Source of the DNA: Rhodospirillaceae bacterium
Lineage (GTDB): Bacteria > Pseudomonadota > Alphaproteobacteria > Rhodospirillales > Magnetospirillaceae
Direction of reading: 5' to 3'
DNA length: 17,892 bases
Assembly: GCA_030151865.1 (NCBI GenBank)
Contig: JASLCK010000281.1
Coordinates: forward strand, 1 to 17,892
The notes under the pieces were generated by a model. It was not told the DNA's origin, made no database searches, and saw only the letters and a program-made list of their open reading frames with translations. Of this stretch, positions 12,876-17,892 are shown in pieces (within the stretch, counting starts at the first letter, position 1; each line of letters opens with the position of its first letter). A program made the translations under genes and the position numbers.

Positions 12876-15205
12876 TGAGCGAAATCAAGAAAGTCGCGGT
12901 CATTGGTGCCGGCGTGATGGGGGCTGGTATTGCCGCCCACGTCGCCAATGCCGGGGTGCCGGTGGTTCTGTTGGACATCGTGCCGCCAAACCTGCCCGCG
13001 GGCGGCAACCGCAGCGCCATCGCCGAAGGGGCGGTGGCCAAGATGCTGAAGACCGATCCGGCCCCCTTTATGTCGAAGCGGGCCGCCAAGCTGGTCACCA
13101 CCGGCAATATCGAGGACAATCTGGACCTGCTGGCCGATTGCGACTGGATCGTCGAAGCGGTGATCGAACGGCTCGACATCAAGCAGGACCTTTATAAGAA
13201 GGTCGATGCAGCCCGCAAGTCCGGCTCGGTGGTGTCCTCCAACACCTCGACCATTCCTCTCGGCATGCTGGTCGAAGGCCAATCCGAGCAGTTCGCCCAG
13301 GACTTCTGCATCACCCACTTCTTCAATCCGCCGCGCTATATGCGCCTGCTGGAAGTGGTCAAGGGCGAAAAGACCCGCCAGGATGCCCTCGACAGCGTCA
13401 GCCGTTTCTCGGACGTCATGCTGGGCAAGTCGGTGGTCGATTGTAAGGACCGCCCCGGCTTCATCGCCAACCGTCTGGGCATCTATTGGATGCAGGTTGC
13501 CGTTGGCGAAGCCCTGGAACTGGGCATCGAGGTCGAGGAAGCCGACGCCATCATCGGCCGCCCCATGGGCGTGCCCAAGACCGGCGTGTTTGGCCTGTTG
13601 GATCTGGTGGGCATCGACCTGATGCCGCACGTCAATGCCAGCATGGCCAAGGCCCTGCCCAAGGACGATCCCTTCCACGCCGCCGACCGCGAAATGCCGC
13701 TGATCGCCAAGATGATTGCCGACGGCTATACCGGCCGCAAGGGCAAGGGCGGCTTCTATCGCGTCAACCGCGAAAAGAACAAGGCCAAGGAAGCCATCGA
13801 TCTGGTGTCGGGCGAATACCGCGCCCAGAAGCGCCCCAGCCTCGACGCTTTGTCGGCGGGCAAAAAGGATCTGCGCAAGCTTCTGACCTTTGACGACAAA
13901 TATGGCCGTTATGCCTGGCGCGTGTTGGGCCAGACCCTGGCCTATGCCGCCATGCTGGTGCCGGAAGCCACCGACGAGATCGCCTCGGTCGATGAGGCGA
14001 TGCGCCTTGGCTATAATTGGAAGTGGGGTCCGTTCGAACTGATCGACATGCTGGGTGCGTCCTGGGTGGCCGAGCAGTTGGAAAAGAGCGGCCAGGGGGT
14101 TCCGTCCCTGCTGACCCTGGCGGGCGACCGCACCTTCTACCGCATCGAAAACGGCAAGCGTCAGGCCCTGGGTCTGGATGGCCAGTACCATGATCTGGTG
14201 CGCCCCGACGGCGTGATCATGCTGTCCGACCTCAAGCTGACCGCCAAACCGGTCCTGAAGAACGGCTCGGCCGCTCTGTGGGATTTGGGCGACGGCGTGG
14301 CTTGCTTCGAGTTCACCAGCAAGATGAACTCGCTCGATCCCGAACTGATTGCGCTCTTGAGCAAATCCATTCGGACCGTGCAAAAGCAGTTCAAGGCCAT
14401 GGTGGTTTACAACGAAGGCAGCAACTTCTCGGTCGGGGCCAATCTTGGCCTGGCCCTGTTTGCCGCCAACATTGCCGGTTGGACCGAGATCGAACAGATG
14501 ATCGCCACCGGTCAGGAAACCTATAAGGCCCTGAAATACGCCCCCTTCCCCGTCGTCGGCGCCCCTGCCGGGATGGCCTTGGGCGGCGGCTGCGAAATCC
14601 TGCTGCATTGCGATGCGGTCCAGGCGTTCGCGGAAACCTATGTCGGTCTGGTGGAATGCGGCGTCGGTCTGATCCCCGGCTGGGGCGGCTGCAAGGAAAT
14701 GCTGCACCGCTGGGCCACCGCGCCGAAGATGCCCAAAGGGCCGATGCCCTATGTCGGCAAGGTGTTCGAGACCATCAGCACCGCCACCGTCGCCAAATCG
14801 GCGGCCGAGGCCAAGGAACTGCTGTTCTTCCGCCCGACCGACGGCATCACCATGAACCGGTACCGTCTGTTGGCTGACGCCAAGGCCAAGGCTCTGTCGC
14901 TGGTGGAAAACTACGCTCCGCCCGCCGCGCCGGAATTCATCCTGCCGGGCGAAACCGCCCGCGTCGGTCTGGAAATGGCGGTCGACGGCTTCTATCGCCG
15001 CGGCATGGCGACGTCCTATGACCGCGTGGTGGCGGGTGCTTTGGGTGAAGTCCTGTCGGGCAACGGCGCCGACGTCACCAAGGTGCTGAGCGAAGACGAT
15101 GTGCTGGAACTGGAACGCCAGGCTTTCGCCAAGCTGATCCGCAACCCCGGCACCTTGGCCCGCATCGAACATATGCTGGAAACCGGCAAGCCCCTGAGGA
15201 ACTAA
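12875..15205 (+). CDS. Fused 3-hydroxyacyl-CoA dehydrogenase/enoyl-CoA hydratase (FadN-like order)
   Basis: Two-activity beta-oxidation enzyme of 776 residues. The dehydrogenase comes first: NAD-binding GAGVMG at 11-16, catalytic His148 and Glu160 in HFFNPPRYMRLLE, and its C-terminal domain with GRKGKGGFY near 288-295. The hydratase/isomerase domain follows from about 465, with both catalytic glutamates retained: Glu574 in GGGCE and Glu594 in LVECGVGLIPG, 20 residues apart as in known hydratases. This order (dehydrogenase then hydratase) is that of Bacillus FadN and is the reverse of E. coli FadB. GGAGG lies about 8 bases before the ATG. It hydrates enoyl-CoA and oxidises the product to the 3-ketoacyl-CoA used by the thiolase encoded just upstream. 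Confidence 0.93.
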   Translation: MSEIKKVAVIGAGVMGAGIAAHVANAGVPVVLLDIVPPNLPAGGNRSAIAEGAVAKMLKTDPAPFMSKRAAKLVTTGNIEDNLDLLADCDWIVEAVIERLDIKQDLYKKVDAARKSGSVVSSNTSTIPLGMLVEGQSEQFAQDFCITHFFNPPRYMRLLEVVKGEKTRQDALDSVSRFSDVMLGKSVVDCKDRPGFIANRLGIYWMQVAVGEALELGIEVEEADAIIGRPMGVPKTGVFGLLDLVGIDLMPHVNASMAKALPKDDPFHAADREMPLIAKMIADGYTGRKGKGGFYRVNREKNKAKEAIDLVSGEYRAQKRPSLDALSAGKKDLRKLLTFDDKYGRYAWRVLGQTLAYAAMLVPEATDEIASVDEAMRLGYNWKWGPFELIDMLGASWVAEQLEKSGQGVPSLLTLAGDRTFYRIENGKRQALGLDGQYHDLVRPDGVIMLSDLKLTAKPVLKNGSAALWDLGDGVACFEFTSKMNSLDPELIALLSKSIRTVQKQFKAMVVYNEGSNFSVGANLGLALFAANIAGWTEIEQMIATGQETYKALKYAPFPVVGAPAGMALGGGCEILLHCDAVQAFAETYVGLVECGVGLIPGWGGCKEMLHRWATAPKMPKGPMPYVGKVFETISTATVAKSAAEAKELLFFRPTDGITMNRYRLLADAKAKALSLVENYAPPAAPEFILPGETARVGLEMAVDGFYRRGMATSYDRVVAGALGEVLSGNGADVTKVLSEDDVLELERQAFAKLIRNPGTLARIEHMLETGKPLRN

Positions 15206-15209
15206 GACC

Positions 15210-17000
15210 ATGGCGACCTATAAGGCCCCCCTGCGCGATATGCGCTTTGTCCTCTACGAACTGCACGGCGGCGCGACGCTGTCGCAATTGCCGGGCTATG
15301 AGGACATGACCCCCGATCTGATCGATCCCGTTTTGGAAGAAGCGGCCAAAATCTGCGAGGAAGTTCTGTTCCCCTTGAACCGCTCCGGCGACGAGGAAGG
15401 ATGCAGCTTTGAAAACGGCGTGGTCCGCACCCCCACCGGCTTCAAGGATGCCTATAACACCTTCCGCGAAGGCGGCTGGACCGGCATCGCCTGCGATCCC
15501 GCTTTCGGCGGTCAGGGACTGCCCAAGGCGGTCAATACCCTGGTCGAAGAAATGATCTGCTCGACCAACCTGTCGTTCGGCATGTATCCGGGCCTGTCCC
15601 ACGGGGCCTATCTGGCCCTGCATGCCCATGCCAGCGACGCGTTGAAGCAGAAGTACCTGCCCAAGATGGTCGATGGCACCTGGTCGGGCACCATGTGCTT
15701 GACCGAGCCCCATTGCGGCACCGATCTGGGCCTGTGCCGCACCCGTGCGGTGCCTCAGGGCGACGGCAGTTATAAGATCACCGGCACCAAGATTTTCATC
15801 TCTGCCGGTGAACATGACCTGACCGAGAACATCGTTCATCTGGTGCTGGCCCGCATGCCCGACGCGCCCAAGGGCATCAAGGGCATCAGCCTGTTCCTGG
15901 TGCCCAAATATCAGGTCAAGGACGACGGATCGTTGGGGACACGCAACGGTGTTGCCTGCGGCTCGATCGAACATAAGATGGGCATCAAGGCGTCGGCCAC
16001 CTGCGTCATGAACTTTGACGACGCCGTGGGCTGGCTGGTGGGCGAACCCCATAAGGGCATGCGCGCCATGTTCACCATGATGAACCAGGAACGCCTGTCG
16101 GTCGGCGTTCAGGGCCTGGGGCTGGCCGAAGCGTCCTATCAGGGCGCGGTGGCCTATGCCCGCGAACGCCTGCAAGGCCGGGCGCTGTCGGGGCCGAAAC
16201 ATCCCGACAAGCCCGCCGATCCCATCATCGTGCACCCCGATGTGCGGCGCATGCTGCTGACCATGCGCAGCTATACCGAAGGTTGCCGCGCCCTGGGCGG
16301 CTGGATCGCCCGCGCCCTGGACGAGGAACATCAGAACCCCGATCCCCAAATCCGTCAGGAAAAGGAAGATCTGGTGGCGGTGATGACCCCGGTGGTCAAG
16401 GCGCTGTTCACCGATCTGGCGTTCGAGTCCACCAATCTCGGCATGCAGGTGTTCGGCGGCCATGGCTTCATCCGCGAACACGGCATGGAGCAATATGTCC
16501 GCGATTGCCGCATCGCCCAGATTTACGAAGGCACCAACGGCGTTCAGGCGCTGGATCTGGTGGGCCGCAAGCTGCCTGCCCATGCGGGCCGCTTCCTGCG
16601 TCAGTTCTTCCATCCGGTGAACGACTATATCCAGGCCAATCTGGAAAACGAGCAGTTGGAAGCCTTTATCCAGCCGCTGGCCAAGGCCTTCGTGCGCTTG
16701 CAGCAGGCCACCGGGCAGATCGCCAAGGCCGGATTCGTCAAGCCGGAAGAGGCCGGAGCCGCCGCCAGCGAATATCTGCGTCTGCTGGGTCTGGTAGCCC
16801 TTGGCTTCATGTGGGCCAAGATGGTCGAAGTGGCACTGCCCAAGGTGGGCGGGGCCGAAGACAGCGACGGCTTCTATAAGGCCAAGGTCGGCACGGCGCG
16901 CTTCTTCTTCGAACGCGTCCTGCCGCAAACCGGGGCCTTGTTCTCGAACATCATGGCGGGCGGTTCGACCATGATGGATTTCGAAGAAGCGGCTTTTTAA
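15210..17000 (+). CDS. Acyl-CoA dehydrogenase with C-terminal extension domain (FadE-like)
   Basis: FAD enzyme of 596 residues for the first step of beta-oxidation, acyl-CoA to enoyl-CoA. It has the long form with an extra N-terminal helix region and a C-terminal domain of about 120 residues (from about 470), as in FadE-like and DmdC-like members. Key motifs: CLTEPHCGTD at 163-172 for FAD and substrate, MNQERLSVGVQGLG at 291-304, and FGGHGFIREHGMEQYVRDCR ahead of IYEGTNG, where Glu440 is the likely catalytic base. The ATG at 15210 comes 4 bases after the upstream stop, with GAGGA 9 bases ahead, so it is the third gene of the thiolase operon. It passes electrons to ETF, whose beta gene starts at 17814. 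Confidence 0.93.
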   Translation: MATYKAPLRDMRFVLYELHGGATLSQLPGYEDMTPDLIDPVLEEAAKICEEVLFPLNRSGDEEGCSFENGVVRTPTGFKDAYNTFREGGWTGIACDPAFGGQGLPKAVNTLVEEMICSTNLSFGMYPGLSHGAYLALHAHASDALKQKYLPKMVDGTWSGTMCLTEPHCGTDLGLCRTRAVPQGDGSYKITGTKIFISAGEHDLTENIVHLVLARMPDAPKGIKGISLFLVPKYQVKDDGSLGTRNGVACGSIEHKMGIKASATCVMNFDDAVGWLVGEPHKGMRAMFTMMNQERLSVGVQGLGLAEASYQGAVAYARERLQGRALSGPKHPDKPADPIIVHPDVRRMLLTMRSYTEGCRALGGWIARALDEEHQNPDPQIRQEKEDLVAVMTPVVKALFTDLAFESTNLGMQVFGGHGFIREHGMEQYVRDCRIAQIYEGTNGVQALDLVGRKLPAHAGRFLRQFFHPVNDYIQANLENEQLEAFIQPLAKAFVRLQQATGQIAKAGFVKPEEAGAAASEYLRLLGLVALGFMWAKMVEVALPKVGGAEDSDGFYKAKVGTARFFFERVLPQTGALFSNIMAGGSTMMDFEEAAF

Positions 17001-17009
17001 ACCAAACCA

Positions 17010-17037
17010 GGGGCCGTTACGTTTCGGTAACGGCCCC
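17010..17037. terminator. Perfect hairpin after the acyl-CoA dehydrogenase gene
   Basis: GGGGCCGTTAC (17010-17020) and GTAACGGCCCC (17027-17037) form an 11-bp perfect stem with a 6-base loop, GTTTCG. No T tract follows on the plus strand, so it may be a weak terminator, an mRNA-stabilising 3' hairpin or a binding site. It ends 28 bases before the thioesterase gene. Confidence 0.55.
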
Positions 17038-17065
17038 ATCAAGGCAGACGGAGGATATTGGGTCG

Positions 17066-17629
17066 ATGAATCTTTGGTTCCGCTTGCTGTGGGTGATCAT
17101 CGCCTCATTCTTCCGTCCGCGCCTGACGTTCAAGGACGAATCGGTGCTGACGTTCCACGTTATGCCCCACGACCTGGACATCAACATCCATATGAACAAT
17201 GCCCGCTATCTGGCTCTGATGGATCTGGGACGGTGCGATCTCTTGCTGCGCGGCGGCTTGCTGCGCACTGCCTTCAAAAATCGCTGGCAGCCGATGGTGG
17301 CCTCCAGTCTGGTGCGGTTCCGCCGCCCGCTGGCCCCGTTTCAAAAATTCCAACTGCGCAGCCGCATCCTCAGTTGGGATGAGAAATGGCTCTATATTCA
17401 GCATGTTCTGGAAAGCAACGGGGCCGTGGCCTGCCATGCGGTGGTGCGCGGCGCGCTGGTTCGTTCCGGCAGCGTGGTGCCCCCTGACGAAGTGGCGCTG
17501 GCGTCGGGGCATCATGAACCAGCCCCGCCCTTGCCGCTGTGGATCGCCCATTGGCGTGACGCCGAGATGGGGGCCGACACCATGAGCAGCCTGTCTTTGG
17601 TCAAGGAAGCCAAGGTCTGCGCCCGTTAA
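17066..17629 (+). CDS. Hot-dog fold acyl-CoA thioesterase family protein
   Basis: Predicted thioesterase of 187 residues. The hot-dog signature follows a short hydrophobic N-terminus: FHVMPHDLDINIHMNNARYL at about 31-50, with the Asp/Asn/His cluster and MNN-Y typical of 4-hydroxybenzoyl-CoA and THEM6-like thioesterases. Two beta segments, VASSLVRFRRPLAPFQKFQL and LSWDEKWLYIQHVLE, follow. The first 18 residues (NLWFRLLWVIIASFFRP) could be a membrane anchor. GGAGG lies 12 bases before the ATG at 17066, rather far, but no better start exists. By context it may hydrolyse acyl-CoA to free CoA during fatty-acid use. The substrate is unknown. Confidence 0.82.
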   Translation: MNLWFRLLWVIIASFFRPRLTFKDESVLTFHVMPHDLDINIHMNNARYLALMDLGRCDLLLRGGLLRTAFKNRWQPMVASSLVRFRRPLAPFQKFQLRSRILSWDEKWLYIQHVLESNGAVACHAVVRGALVRSGSVVPPDEVALASGHHEPAPPLPLWIAHWRDAEMGADTMSSLSLVKEAKVCAR

Positions 17630-17813
17630 AGCCTTGTCATTGGCCTCATCGAATGCTTTAGCTCTGGGGCTTTTTGGAAAATTCTTTCTCGACGGTGGCG
17701 TCGGGACAGGACAAAGTGTTAAAGATTTTGAACACCCTACCGTGGAACGGGACTGGAGCTTAATCACCCACCCCGTTTCTGGCTGGAACGCCTGAGGAGA
17801 GGAAACCAACAAA

Positions 17814-17892
17814 ATGAAAGTCCTCGTCGCAGTTAAACGAGTGGTCGACTACAACGTTAAGATCCGCGTTAAGGCGGATGGTTCGGGTGTCG
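17814..17892 (+). CDS. etfB: Electron transfer flavoprotein beta subunit (partial)
   Basis: Only the first 26 codons are in the window. They read MKVLVAVKRVVDYNVKIRVK and continue ADGSGV, the well-conserved N-terminus of the ETF beta subunit, which accepts electrons from acyl-CoA dehydrogenases and passes them to ETF-quinone oxidoreductase. A strong purine-rich Shine-Dalgarno (GAGGAGAGGAAA) precedes the ATG at 17814. The 184 bases between the thioesterase gene and this one hold a weak hairpin with a T run near 17660-17675 and probably its promoter, which I could not place with confidence. The alpha subunit gene probably follows outside the window. Confidence 0.92.
   Translation, partial: MKVLVAVKRVVDYNVKIRVKADGSGV

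Noticed and set aside
12842..15211. Very long open frame (about 789 codons) on the minus strand opposite the dehydrogenase/hydratase gene
   Set aside because: It is a shadow of the biased codon use of the real plus-strand gene in high-GC DNA; its translation is low in complexity (His/Gln/Gly-rich) and has no recognisable domain.
15075..17042. Long minus-strand open frame (about 655 codons) opposite the acyl-CoA dehydrogenase gene
   Set aside because: Same codon-bias effect; the plus-strand frame has full family motifs and the antisense product has none.
17660..17676. Possible terminator AGCTC-TG-GGGCT followed by TTTTT after the thioesterase gene
   Set aside because: The stem is very short, with a loop too small to form as drawn, so it was not listed as a separate feature.

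Overview
The window is high-GC, gene-dense chromosomal DNA. It looks like an alphaproteobacterium, most likely of the Rhodospirillales and perhaps Magnetospirillum-like; this is inferred from protein style and gene order, not from a marker gene. It holds 18 protein genes (the first and last cut by the window edges) and one tRNA. I see no mobile element, CRISPR array, rRNA or pseudogene. No stretch over 300 bases lacks a gene.

Left part (1-1446): a minus-strand cluster yggT - DUF167 gene - folD, with overlapping ends, then a single plus-strand tRNA-Ala(CGC) with its own promoter and terminator. Positions 1633-2637 carry a small two-helix membrane protein rich in Cys and His, 12 bases upstream of an ECF-type sigma factor; this looks like a regulatory pair. 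Next comes a GhrA-like 2-hydroxyacid dehydrogenase that meets head-on, with a 4-base overlap, an MTA/SAH-type nucleosidase. The nucleosidase is translationally coupled to a LysE/RhtB-type amino-acid exporter. Divergent from the exporter is an Lrp/AsnC regulator, a classic regulator/exporter arrangement. A minus-strand EF-hand lipoprotein and a plus-strand unknown gene of 123 codons close this half.

Right part (about 6880-17892) is a coherent fatty-acid/acyl-CoA degradation region, all on the plus strand. In order: an SCP2-domain protein and a periplasmic DUF6134-like protein, a FadL-type outer-membrane transporter, a FadD-type acyl-CoA ligase, a MerR-family regulator, a thiolase, a fused 3-hydroxyacyl-CoA dehydrogenase/enoyl-CoA hydratase, an acyl-CoA dehydrogenase, a hot-dog thioesterase and the start of the ETF beta subunit. 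Together they would bring a fatty acid across the outer membrane, activate it, run the full beta-oxidation cycle and pass electrons to ETF.

The most interesting signal is regulatory. A perfect 18-bp palindrome (6883-6900) sits on the -35 region of the SCP2 operon, and a related site with the same ACGT-N2-ACGT core (7931-7946) lies before fadL. A half-site inside a long inverted repeat (11193-11235) lies just before the merR gene, and a degenerate relative (17016-17029) precedes the thioesterase gene. I infer a local regulon run by the MerR protein (LiuR-like). It would link the poorly characterised SCP2/DUF6134 pair to fatty-acid use.
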